NCBI GenBank assembly: GCA_963732925.1
Contig: CAVTBJ010000011.1
Span: forward strand, 62,001 to 126,000
Length of the DNA: 64,000 bases
Origin: DASZRZ01 sp963732925
GTDB taxonomy: Bacteria; Acidobacteriota; Terriglobia; Terriglobales; Acidobacteriaceae
Reading direction: 5' to 3'
Shown one piece after another: positions 56,833 through 64,000 of this stretch. The position numbers and the translations under genes are program-made. How positions within the stretch are numbered: position 1 is the first letter of the stretch; every line of letters starts with the position of its first letter. The notes below the pieces were generated by a model, which was not told where the DNA came from, ran no database searches, and saw only the letters and a list, made by a program, of their open reading frames with translations.

Positions 56833-58167
56833 TTAATGCGCGACTCGGGAAACATTGCTTTCGGATTGCGTTTCCGACCCCAGCGCCGGCTCAAACTGAG
56901 TTTTCCAATCCAGCAGTGGACGAACAATTCCGGCCATGCGACCACCAAAGTCGCCGCGAGCCGAGTTGCCATCGAGAGAATCGATAACGTGAAAAGCGAT
57001 TACGGAAGACTCTTCAGCGTGCACCACAAACGGGGATTCCGTGATTACACTGACGTCTAGCACCAGCGTGCCTTCGGTGAGAAAGTTCCCCGGAATGGTG
57101 ACGGTCGTAGTGTAGCGCCCCATCGGCCGGGGACGCCTCCGCCACTGGAGGTCGTGGTCGAGCAGTTGGAATGCGAGAACGCCCTCATCATTTACGAAGG
57201 CGAAGTTGGGACTCATCACATGACCCGGTTCCAGGACTTCCCATTCCAGCGTAACGCAAACCGGGCGACGGATATCGAACGCATCCGAAAACTGGCCGTC
57301 CGCCATATGAGAATAGATGGAGTGCATCTGCGCAGCCTTGCCGGAAGGCGGATCGAAATTGCGCACCCCGGTCATTCCGAGCCCTGAGGAGAGATAAGCG
57401 TTGATTACGTCATGAGCCGGCCCATCCGCCACAACGGTTGAGTTATCCAATAGGATGGCGCGCGGGCACAGGCGAGTGACGGCCTGCATGTTATGCGAGA
57501 CGAACAACACGGTACGCCCCTTCTGCCCGACCGCCTGCATTTTGTTCAGACACTTCTTCTGGAAGCGGGCATCGCCCACGGCCAGCACCTCGTCGACGAT
57601 CAGGATCTCGGGGTCGAGGTGGGCGGCCACGGCAAAGGCCAGGCGCAAGTACATGCCGCTCGAATAATGCTTTACGGGAGTGTCGATAAATCGTTCAATC
57701 TCGGCGAAAGCCACGATTTCATCGAACTTGCTTACAATTTCCGATCGCTTCATTCCCAGAATTGCGCCGCTCAGGTAGATGTTTTCGCGGCCCGTCAGTT
57801 CAGGGTGGAAGCCGGTCCCAACTTCCAGAAGGGATCCCACCCGGCCACGCAGTTGCACCCAACCGACCGTGGGCGGAGTAATACGGGAGAGCACCTTCAG
57901 CAGGGTACTCTTTCCCGCGCCGTTCCGCCCCACAATGCCAACGGTTTCGCCACGCAGCACGTCGAAATTGATGTCCCGCAGAGCCCAGAGCACTTCGTCA
58001 AGTTCGGCAGCTCCAGAAGCATGTCCGGAGAGCAGACTCGCCGCCTTGCGAAATGGACTGATCAAGGTATGCTTCAGGTTCTGCTGCGCATTGCGCCGAG
58101 CCATCTGCAGCGCCCCGATATGAAACTGCTTGCCCAGTCCCCGGGCCCGGATTACAACGTCTGTCAT
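56833..58167 (-). CDS. wzt: Polysaccharide ABC transporter ATP-binding protein with Wzt C-terminal domain
   Basis: The protein is 444 residues. NBD: Walker A VGRNGAGKSTLLKVL, signature HYSSGMYLRLAF, Walker B EILIVDEVLAVGD and switch SHNM. A C-terminal ~160-residue domain (FDIRRPVCVTLEWEVLEPGHVMSPNFAFVND) is the Wzt carbohydrate-binding module that recognises modified glycan ends. ATG 58167 is one base after the Wzm stop (TGAGATG), so the two are coupled; the frame open to 58185 adds only six residues. Confidence 0.93.
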   Translation of the reverse strand: MTDVVIRARGLGKQFHIGALQMARRNAQQNLKHTLISPFRKAASLLSGHASGAAELDEVLWALRDINFDVLRGETVGIVGRNGAGKSTLLKVLSRITPPTVGWVQLRGRVGSLLEVGTGFHPELTGRENIYLSGAILGMKRSEIVSKFDEIVAFAEIERFIDTPVKHYSSGMYLRLAFAVAAHLDPEILIVDEVLAVGDARFQKKCLNKMQAVGQKGRTVLFVSHNMQAVTRLCPRAILLDNSTVVADGPAHDVINAYLSSGLGMTGVRNFDPPSGKAAQMHSIYSHMADGQFSDAFDIRRPVCVTLEWEVLEPGHVMSPNFAFVNDEGVLAFQLLDHDLQWRRRPRPMGRYTTTVTIPGNFLTEGTLVLDVSVITESPFVVHAEESSVIAFHVIDSLDGNSARGDFGGRMAGIVRPLLDWKTQFEPALGSETQSESNVSRVAH

Positions 58168-58168
58168 C

Positions 58169-59038
58169 TCACACCACGTCGGCAAAGGATTTTTCCATGC
58201 GGCGGAAGTAAAGAGCGCCGCTAATCAACAAAACGAAACAACAGGCCGCAGAAATCGCGAGCATTCCCAAATCTGGCGGCGCGGTGGAAAACATGGCCCA
58301 GCGAAAACCTTCCACCACCCCCGCCATAGGATTCAGTCCCAACAGAAGCCGCCAGCGCGCTGGAACAATCGAACTGGAGTACACAACCGGGGTGGCGAAA
58401 AACCAAAGCTGCACAATGAACGGTACAGCGTACTGGATGTCTCGAAATTGCACGTTCAGCGCGGAAAACCAAAGTCCGGTACCCAGGGCGGCCGCCGTCG
58501 CCAATAGGGAAAACAGCAGAATCCAGGGTGTGTTCCAGGAGAATCGCATGTGCTCAATCGGCATCATGATGAACAGCAATGCCATCGCGATCAGGAAATC
58601 AACCAGGCTGGCAGCAACCTTCGCCAGCGGAATCGCCAGGCGAGGGAAATAAACCTTCTTCAGCAATCCAGAATTCGAAACCAGTCCGTCCGAGGCTCGG
58701 GTCAGACCCTGACTGAAAAATGTCCAGGGGACGAGTGCTGCCAGGGTAAAAATCGAGTACGGAATGCCGTCCGACGGCATCTTTGCCAGGCGGCCGAAGA
58801 AAATCGTAAACACCAGCATTGTGGCCAACGGCTGAATGATGGCCCAAAAGGCACCAAGAACCGTCTGCTTGTAGCGGACGATGATGTCCCGCCACACCAG
58901 GAAGTACAGCAAGCCCCGGTATTCCCAAATTTCCCCCGGGGCGATGGGAACCCACCCCGAGATCGGAACGATGTTGACGATTGGCTCACCCGCACCAGCC
59001 AAGGGCTCCATGGTGAGTTCCTGCGCTTTGGAATGCAT
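58169..59038 (-). CDS. wzm: Polysaccharide ABC transporter permease
   Basis: The protein is 289 residues with six membrane helices and the ABC2 motif order of Wzm/TagG: YFLVWRDIIVRYKQTVLGAFWAIIQPLATMLVFTIFFG, YSIFTLAALVPWTFFSQGL, FFATPVVYSSSIVPARWRLLLGLNPMAGVVEGFRWAMF. With Wzt it exports a lipid-linked polysaccharide across the inner membrane. ATG 59038 has AGGAAACG upstream; the in-frame Met at 59011 is an alternative. Confidence 0.93.
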   Translation of the reverse strand: MHSKAQELTMEPLAGAGEPIVNIVPISGWVPIAPGEIWEYRGLLYFLVWRDIIVRYKQTVLGAFWAIIQPLATMLVFTIFFGRLAKMPSDGIPYSIFTLAALVPWTFFSQGLTRASDGLVSNSGLLKKVYFPRLAIPLAKVAASLVDFLIAMALLFIMMPIEHMRFSWNTPWILLFSLLATAAALGTGLWFSALNVQFRDIQYAVPFIVQLWFFATPVVYSSSIVPARWRLLLGLNPMAGVVEGFRWAMFSTAPPDLGMLAISAACCFVLLISGALYFRRMEKSFADVV

Positions 59039-59228
59039 TCAGTTCGTTTCCTGTCGGCCCACAAGCTTTGGTTAGAGTTCCAATTCCATGTGATTGCTAC
59101 AACAGCTGATTATAGCTGGCTGATAACGGTCATTCTCCCATCGAACGCACGCGACCGTCCACAAACAGGGAAGGGAACGAAGTTACTTTGGTTTACGATC
59201 AGCGCGGCGGTAGACGGGAGCTGATGCT

Positions 59229-60302
59229 TCACGGCCGCGCCGGTTCACGAACCTGAGGCAATTCCTCAGTCCGGCTTGTCGTCGCTGTCGCGCCAGGCAA
59301 TACCGGAGGTTGGGCGGGCGACGGCCTCAGCAGGGACCGACAAAGGATCTCCCCGAGCGAGCCCGGATTGAGCGCGTGCCAGACCGCCCTTCGGGCCAGA
59401 ACGCGGGCAATTCGCAAGCGGTCGATTCGCATCCCGAGCTTTCCCAGTTCCCGGGCGTGATAGTCCCAAAACTCCTTGCCCTTGTTGCGCAGCGCGCTGC
59501 TGGCCAGAAACTCGTAGTAACCCCGCATGCTGATGCGCATGGCCCTGGCATATTCCTCCTCAGTGAGGTAAAGCGGGCCATGTTTTACGAGGCAATGGAG
59601 ATTCCCCAGCACAAATGTATTGAAGCGTTTGGAAAAGGCGGTCGCGGCCTCATTGTGGCGCCGCGTAAACGTGAGCACTTGATGGACGAATCCGAAATCC
59701 GCGCGCCTGAGATAACGGTAGCACGCCTCCAGGTCTCCATGATCGTTGGACGCGTCATAAAACGGCCGCTGGCTGCGGACGATATCCGCGCGGTGCAGCA
59801 GGGAAGTGGGAGTGCCGAACACATAGACTTCTCCCAGCAGGCTTCGCCGGCAGATTTCCGCTCCGGCAGTCTTCACGCTGGGATAGCGTAACCCGTCCAG
59901 GCTTACGCGCTCATCCTCCAGCCGATAGGCGGAAACCATTGCGATCGTGGGATACTTCTCGGCCACCGCGACCATGCGGGTCAAGCACTCGGGAAAAATC
60001 CAGTCGTCGGCGTGAACCACCTTGCAATACTTGCTGTCAGGAGAAATCTGGCCAAGCCCATGATTCTCGTTTTCAATTCGTCCCAGAAACTGCGTATTGT
60101 TGCTCACTCGGATCCGCGGGTCGCGGCTGGCATAGGCCTGAGCAATCTCCAGGGAGTCATCCGTGCTGCAGTTGTTCACGATCAGATATTCCCAGTTGGA
60201 GTAGGTCTGCGCCAGCACGCTCTCGATGCACTCGACGAGATATTTCGCGCCGTTGTAGACGGGCGTCACAATGCTGACTCGAGGCTCGTTCAGAGGGTGC
60301 AA
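59229..60302 (-). CDS. Glycosyltransferase family 2
   Basis: The protein is 357 residues: RVSIVTPVYNGAKYLVECIESVLAQTYSNWEYLIVNNCSTDDS (GT-A nucleotide-binding), VVHADDWIFPECL (DD metal motif), and a C-terminal region ending in low-complexity Pro/Ala. It is the first gene of the minus-strand unit 60302 to 53674 (GT2, Wzm, Wzt, TylF, propeller, GT4), with a 190-bp gap to Wzm. Confidence 0.9.
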   Translation of the reverse strand: MHPLNEPRVSIVTPVYNGAKYLVECIESVLAQTYSNWEYLIVNNCSTDDSLEIAQAYASRDPRIRVSNNTQFLGRIENENHGLGQISPDSKYCKVVHADDWIFPECLTRMVAVAEKYPTIAMVSAYRLEDERVSLDGLRYPSVKTAGAEICRRSLLGEVYVFGTPTSLLHRADIVRSQRPFYDASNDHGDLEACYRYLRRADFGFVHQVLTFTRRHNEAATAFSKRFNTFVLGNLHCLVKHGPLYLTEEEYARAMRISMRGYYEFLASSALRNKGKEFWDYHARELGKLGMRIDRLRIARVLARRAVWHALNPGSLGEILCRSLLRPSPAQPPVLPGATATTSRTEELPQVREPARP

Positions 60303-60490
60303 GAGGGTCTCCGTGGAAGGGAAAACAAGGCTGCGCCTGCGAAAAAGATATCATTGATCCATGCGAAGCAGTAACTGTTTTGACAATATCTGCCAGGCAT
60401 ACTGAGTACTGTGGCGGAAACCCTCAGGGAGGTGTTTTTCCGAGCGTCGGAGGGCGTTATTTTACGGCTGGTCCGGTTGGGGAAATTTAA

Positions 60491-60505
60491 TTCACAGTAT
60501 GTGAA
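60491..60505. promoter_or_regulatory. Palindrome TTCACA-N3-TGTGAA, second copy
   Basis: TTCACAGTATGTGAA is a perfect inverted repeat with the same arms and spacer as 5333-5347. It lies 189 bp before the GT2 start and 255 bp before gmhA. Confidence 0.4.
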
Positions 60506-60570
60506 AAAACCTGCACTCAGGTGCCTATCCAAAGCAGGCGTATGATCTCGAATTGAGAAGCGTGGTTTTC

Positions 60571-60654
60571 TGGCGTAAGCCATGGCTGAGCAGTAGGTTT
60601 GCTTCGCTTTACCCGTCAGCCCGAAAGCCGGGTGCCATTGGCAATCCAATTGCC
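60571..60654. other. Cluster of short hairpins, possible structured RNA
   Basis: TGGC-GTAA-GCCA (60571-60582, GNRA loop), ACCCG/CGGGT (60611-60615 with 60629-60633, containing CCCGAAAGCCGGG) and GGCAA/TTGCC (60640-60654) lie close together in the leader of gmhA. No riboswitch family could be matched. Confidence 0.25.
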
Positions 60655-60720
60655 CCATACGGGTATAGCTTTATTGTGCACACCTGAGCCTGTGCGTCCA
60701 CCCCTGAACCGAGTTTTCCC

Positions 60721-60736
60721 AGTGACTTATGTCACT
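60721..60736 (+). promoter_or_regulatory. CRP/FNR-like site upstream of gmhA
   Basis: AGTGACTTATGTCACT is a perfect inverted repeat with the GTGA-N6-TCAC core of CRP-family sites. It lies 24 bases before ATG 60760, so binding there would more likely repress. Confidence 0.35.
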
Positions 60737-60759
60737 TGTCGTGCGTTTCAAGATGTTGA

Positions 60760-61392
60760 ATGATGAGCCATACCATGATGACCAACGCCCAGATCGCTTC
60801 TGATTATCTTCGCCGGCTTAATCAACTGACGGCTGGCATCGACTTTGCGGATGTCCACCGTACGGTTCAGCACCTGGCCGAGGCCCGGGACCGCGGTTCG
60901 AAGGTCTACGTGGCGGGAAACGGCGGCAGTGCCGCCACGGCAATGCATTGGGCCAACGACCTGGGGAAGGCCACCAAGAGGTCCGGACGCGTCCCGCTGC
61001 GGCCAATCTGCCTGGCAGACAATATCTCGTGGATTACGGCCCTGGCTAACGATGAGGGCTTTGATCGCGTGTTTTCCGGCCAATTGGAAAACTTTGCCGA
61101 ACCGGGGGATGTTTTGGTGGTGATCTCGGCCAGCGGAAACTCTCCCAACCTGGTGAGTGCCGTGGAGATGGCACGCTCTCGCGAGGTGCGTACCATCGGC
61201 TTCCTGGGATTTGATGGCGGAGTCCTCAAAGACATGGTGGACGACTGCATTTGGGTCAAAACTGAAAAGGGCTGTTACGAGCTCGTCGAGGACGCCCATA
61301 TGATTCTCTGCCACATTCTGACCTCGTGTCTGGTTCAGGACCGGGTGGATCGCATGACCGCTGCCGTCGCTCAGAACGAATACAACGGGTAA
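60760..61392 (+). CDS. gmhA: Sedoheptulose-7-phosphate isomerase
   Basis: The protein is 210 residues of the SIS fold with GmhA motifs: RGSKVYVAGNGGSAATAMHWANDL, LADNISWITALANDEGFDRVFSGQL, DVLVVISASGNSPNLVSAVEMA and CHILTSCLVQD. It converts sedoheptulose-7-P to D-glycero-D-manno-heptose-7-P, the first step of nucleotide-heptose synthesis. It heads a plus-strand unit with the HddC-GmhB fusion (2-bp gap), an SDR epimerase and HddA. Confidence 0.9.
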   Translation: MMSHTMMTNAQIASDYLRRLNQLTAGIDFADVHRTVQHLAEARDRGSKVYVAGNGGSAATAMHWANDLGKATKRSGRVPLRPICLADNISWITALANDEGFDRVFSGQLENFAEPGDVLVVISASGNSPNLVSAVEMARSREVRTIGFLGFDGGVLKDMVDDCIWVKTEKGCYELVEDAHMILCHILTSCLVQDRVDRMTAAVAQNEYNG

Positions 61393-61394
61393 TC

Positions 61395-62648
61395 ATGCCG
61401 CGAAGTGCTTCTTCGGTTCACAGCATGCCACGACCTACACAAGCAGTGATCCTGGCGGGAGGACTCGGCACGCGCCTGCGTCCCATTACGGACACCATTC
61501 CCAAGCCAATGGTGCCCATCCAGGGAAAGCCATTCCTGGAACATCAGATCGCGATGCTTCGTGAGCAGGGCGTGGACCGGATTCTTCTTCTGCTCGGGTA
61601 TTTGCCGGAGGTAGTGCAAAACTACTTCAGGGATGGACGTGATTTTGGGGTCAAAATTGAGTACTCCGTTTCCGGCGCCGAAACCCTGACGTCACGCCGG
61701 GTGCAGATCGCGCAGGATCGCATCGATCCCTGTTTCCTGCTGCTCTATTGCGACAATTATTGGCCGATGAACCTGGACAGGATGTGGCAGGAGTTCGTGG
61801 CCGCCGATGTCCCGGCCATGATCACCGTCTATCGCAATCAGGACAACTACACCGGGCATAGCGTCCTGGTGGGAGAAGACAATTTCGTCAAGATTTGCGA
61901 TCGAAGCCGCCAGGCGCCAGGCCTGCAGGGAGTTGAGATCGGGTACTCCATCTTGACCCGCGAAGTTCTGGATTTGCTGCCTGAGCAGGAGGCGCTGATC
62001 GAAGAAGCGCTCTATCCTCCATTGGCAAAACAGCACCGGCTCCTCGCGCATGTTTCGAATCACCGCTACTATAGCGTGGGAGCGTTGCATCGCTTGCCCC
62101 GGACGGAAGCATTCTTTGGCCAGGGTCCGGCGGTAATTTTGGATCGTGACGGCGTCATCAACAGGAAACCACCCCGGGCGGAATATGTTCGCTCGTGGGC
62201 AGAATTTCAGTGGATGCCGGGAGCGAAAGAGTCACTCCGCCTTTTCAGAGAAGCAGGCTTCCGCGTGCTTGTGGTTTCCAATCAGGCAGGAATCGGACGC
62301 GGAGCCATGACGGAAGCCGATCTGGCAGATATCCACGACAGGTTCAAGTTGGAAGTCGAGGCCGCCGGCGGGCACATCGATGCTATCTACCATTGTCCGC
62401 ACGACTGGAACGAGGGCTGCGAATGTCGTAAACCGGCTCCCGGTATGTTGTTTCAAGCCCATCGTGATTTCGATCTTGATCTGCGCCGCACCTGCTTTAT
62501 CGGTGACGACGAAAGGGACGGGATTGCCGCCGATGCCGCCGGCTGTCCGTTCATGATGGTTTCTCAAGAGCGATCCCTGCTTGATTGCACGCGAGAGTTG
62601 ATCGCTCGTGCCGGCTCCGCACGGCAACTTCAGGATCTCAGCATTTAA
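61395..62648 (+). CDS. Fusion: heptose-1-phosphate nucleotidyltransferase (HddC-like) plus heptose-1,7-bisphosphate phosphatase (GmhB-like)
   Basis: The protein is 417 residues. Residues ~16-235 form a sugar nucleotidyltransferase (AVILAGGLGTRLRPITDTIPKPMVPI; LLYCDNYWPMN; GVEIGYSILTREVLDLL). Residues ~245-405 form a HAD phosphatase (AVILDRDGVINRKPP; VLVVSNQAGIGRG; YHCPHDWNEGCECRKPAPGMLFQA with the GmhB-type Cys/His zinc loop; CFIGDDERDGIAADAAG). The two activities are separate in most species. With gmhA and hddA this would complete GDP-D-glycero-D-manno-heptose synthesis. Confidence 0.88.
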   Translation: MPRSASSVHSMPRPTQAVILAGGLGTRLRPITDTIPKPMVPIQGKPFLEHQIAMLREQGVDRILLLLGYLPEVVQNYFRDGRDFGVKIEYSVSGAETLTSRRVQIAQDRIDPCFLLLYCDNYWPMNLDRMWQEFVAADVPAMITVYRNQDNYTGHSVLVGEDNFVKICDRSRQAPGLQGVEIGYSILTREVLDLLPEQEALIEEALYPPLAKQHRLLAHVSNHRYYSVGALHRLPRTEAFFGQGPAVILDRDGVINRKPPRAEYVRSWAEFQWMPGAKESLRLFREAGFRVLVVSNQAGIGRGAMTEADLADIHDRFKLEVEAAGGHIDAIYHCPHDWNEGCECRKPAPGMLFQAHRDFDLDLRRTCFIGDDERDGIAADAAGCPFMMVSQERSLLDCTRELIARAGSARQLQDLSI

Positions 62649-62692
62649 ATTTTTCAGGAACGCTCCAGCGTTTTCCGGAGGACACAACGAGA

Positions 62693-63769
62693 ATGACGAA
62701 ACGGGTTTTAGTTACAGGCCACAACGGTTATATCGGCTCGGTGATGGTTCCGGTGCTGGTTTCCGCCGGCATGAATGTCGTAGGCTACGACACCGGCTAT
62801 TTCCGCGAGTGCACCCTGGTCTCCAATGCCCTCGAAGTTCCGGCGATTACCAAGGACATTCGTGATCTTACCAGCCGGGACCTGGAAGGCTTCGACGCCG
62901 TGGTCCACCTGGCAGCGCTGAGCAATGATCCCATTGGCAACCTGCGGGAAAACTGGACGGAAGCGATCAACCACGAATCTTCCGTCAAGCTGGCGGAACT
63001 GGCCAAGGCTGCAGGTGTAGAGCGTTTTCTGTTCTCTTCCTCCTGCATCATGTATGGCATGTCGGCGACCGAGGTGGTCAACGAAGAGTCGCCGCTGGCC
63101 CCGCAAACGGAATATGCACGTTCCAAGGTAAAGAGCGAGCGAGCCATCACCGAGCTGGCGGGAGACGGATTTTCTCCCGTATTTCTTCGGAACGGCACGG
63201 TCTATGGATTGTCGCCGCGCATGCGGTTTGACACGGTTTTCAACAACCTGATGGGCTCGGCGGTCTCGACCGGCAAGGTCATCGTCTACAGCGACGGGAA
63301 GCCCTGGCGTCCCGTGCTCCACGTGCGGGACGTGTCACGGGCTTTCTTGACGGTGTTGAATGCGCCGGCCGGCCTGATTCACAACCAGGCGTTTAATCTG
63401 GGAAGCAATCATCTGAACTGCCGTATTATCGAGCTGGCGGAAATTGTCACCCGTACCGTGCCCGGCTGTGAGCTTCAGGTCATTGCGCAGAAGGGGGCAG
63501 ACCAGCGGACTTATAAGGCCGACTTCGGAAAGTTCCGTCGAACCTTCCCGGAATTTGAATTTGAATTCGACCCGACCAAGGGTGGACAGGAGCTCTATGA
63601 GAGCTTCCTGCAGGCGGGCGTGAATCAATCGAAGTTTGATGACAAGAAGTTTACGCGCCTGAAGTGGCTCAATCACTTGCTTGCCAGCGGTATGCTTGAC
63701 GATTCACTCCGCTGGACCGCCACTTCGGGCGTGAATGCCGAATCCTCATTTGCCGGTCAGAGGGCGTAG
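62693..63769 (+). CDS. NAD-dependent sugar epimerase/dehydratase (extended SDR)
   Basis: The protein is 358 residues: VLVTGHNGYIGSVMVPVLVSAGM (TGxxGxxG), DAVVHLAALSNDP, FLFSSSCIMYG and YARSK (Ser/Tyr/Lys catalytic set), FLRNGTVYGLSPRMRFDTVFNNLM, HVRDVSRAFLTVL. It likely acts on a nucleotide-activated sugar, possibly the GDP-heptose made by its neighbours (for example 4- or 6-deoxy heptose formation). ATG 62693 lies 44 bp after the fusion gene, with AGGACAACGAGA upstream. Confidence 0.88.
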   Translation: MTKRVLVTGHNGYIGSVMVPVLVSAGMNVVGYDTGYFRECTLVSNALEVPAITKDIRDLTSRDLEGFDAVVHLAALSNDPIGNLRENWTEAINHESSVKLAELAKAAGVERFLFSSSCIMYGMSATEVVNEESPLAPQTEYARSKVKSERAITELAGDGFSPVFLRNGTVYGLSPRMRFDTVFNNLMGSAVSTGKVIVYSDGKPWRPVLHVRDVSRAFLTVLNAPAGLIHNQAFNLGSNHLNCRIIELAEIVTRTVPGCELQVIAQKGADQRTYKADFGKFRRTFPEFEFEFDPTKGGQELYESFLQAGVNQSKFDDKKFTRLKWLNHLLASGMLDDSLRWTATSGVNAESSFAGQRA

Positions 63770-63781
63770 AAGAGGGCAATT

Positions 63782-64000
63782 ATGGCCAATAGGTTGCAGC
63801 GTTCGCCCTCGATGGTTCTGACCCGTACGCCCTTGCGCATCAGTTTTGCCGGGGGCGGCACCGATCTGGAGGACTTCTACAAGCGCGGCTACGGAGCTGT
63901 GCTGAGCACCGCTATCGACAAGTACATCTACGTGACCGTAAAACGGCACGGCGAGGTCTTCAGCGAACGCATCCGCCTGAACTACTCGCGCAGCGAGGCG
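63782..64000 (+). CDS. hddA: D-glycero-D-manno-heptose-7-phosphate kinase (GHMP family), cut by the window end
   Basis: The first 73 residues are seen: VLTRTPLRISFAGGGTDLEDFYKRGYGAVLSTAIDKYIYVTV, the hallmark N-terminus of HddA-type GHMP kinases, then SERIRLNYSRSEA. It phosphorylates heptose-7-P at C-1 to the 1,7-bisphosphate, the substrate of the GmhB-like domain encoded upstream. The gap to the epimerase is 12 bp. A galactokinase/mevalonate-type relative is less likely given context. Confidence 0.85.
   Translation, partial: MANRLQRSPSMVLTRTPLRISFAGGGTDLEDFYKRGYGAVLSTAIDKYIYVTVKRHGEVFSERIRLNYSRSEA

Larger units (their letters stand above)
60303..60759. promoter_or_regulatory. Divergent intergenic region between the ABC-exporter unit and the heptose unit
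   Basis: About 455 bp without a credible gene. It includes the TTCACA-N3-TGTGAA palindrome (60491), a cluster of hairpins (60571-60654) and a CRP-like GTGA-N6-TCAC site (60721). Confidence 0.5.

Noticed and set aside
60541..60660. c-di-GMP (GEMM) riboswitch
   Set aside because: A GNRA hairpin and pairing segments are present, but the conserved GCAAACC and GACGCAAAGCC joints are not found in order on either strand.
1..64000. CRISPR arrays, tRNA and rRNA genes
   Set aside because: None was recognised by reading; the only tandem repeats are coding Ig-like modules.

Overview
The window reads as a chromosomal exopolysaccharide and protein-sorting locus of a free-living diderm bacterium, most likely an Acidobacteriota (Terriglobia-like) genome. 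This is inferred from the moderately high GC content, a complete XrtA/PEP-CTERM exosortase system, large secreted proteins built from putative-Ig repeats, and many acidobacterial-style glycosyltransferases. No rRNA, tRNA or CRISPR array was seen.

Layout. 1-5.3 kb (minus): a polyketide-type cassette with a phosphopantetheinyl transferase, a DH / FkbM methyltransferase / FkbH / carrier-protein polypeptide and a 3-hydroxyacyl-CoA dehydrogenase cut by the window edge; together they look like a hydroxymalonyl/methoxymalonyl-ACP route, but the frames are broken. 5.4-6.7 kb: IS5-family transposase remnant and a PEP-CTERM protein gene. 6.85-10.74 kb (minus): prsT, epsI and xrtA. 10.75-11.25 kb: divergent control region with two sigma-54-type promoters and three copies of an AT-rich motif. 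11.25-19.4 kb (plus): AAA+/Fis regulator, Wza-like export protein, outer-membrane beta-barrel protein, Wzz-like chain-length protein, XrtA-associated ATPase, tyrosine autokinase and a WbaP/EpsB-type sugar-phosphate transferase. 19.4-31.8 kb (plus): Wzy-like polymerase, DegT aminotransferase, polysaccharide deacetylase, ATP-grasp ligase, five glycosyltransferases and a CapK-like adenylate-forming enzyme. 31.9-34.35 kb (minus): DUF362 protein and LuxR-type regulator. 34.5-48 kb: three related secreted proteins made of He_PIG-type Ig repeats and lectin/lyase-like (ConA-fold) domains, an acyltransferase, a second PEP-CTERM gene and a 0.9-kb inverted repeat. 48.7-56.8 kb: FemAB-type transferase, three methyltransferases, two glycosyltransferases and a beta-propeller sugar-transferase-like protein. 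56.8-60.3 kb: Wzm/Wzt ABC exporter and a GT2 enzyme. 60.76-64 kb (plus): a GDP-D-glycero-D-manno-heptose cassette (GmhA, HddC-GmhB fusion, SDR epimerase, HddA kinase cut by the window end).

How the parts work together (inference): the PGT enzyme loads the first sugar onto undecaprenyl phosphate, the glycosyltransferases extend it, the modifying enzymes (aminotransferase, ATP-grasp, deacetylase, acyltransferase, methyltransferases, heptose genes) decorate it, and Wzy/Wzz/BY-kinase/Wza assemble and export it. A second ABC route (Wzm/Wzt) may export another glycan. XrtA, EpsI and PrsT handle PEP-CTERM proteins delivered to the envelope or matrix.

Caution: about 35 reading-frame breaks are visible and they are clustered (0-6.6, 19.7-21.6, 28.2-31.3, 33.9-38.5 kb and isolated sites at 43.6, 46.2, 49.0 kb), whereas 6.85-19.7 and 49.8-64 kb are clean. 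Raw sequence alone cannot tell true decay from residual indel errors.
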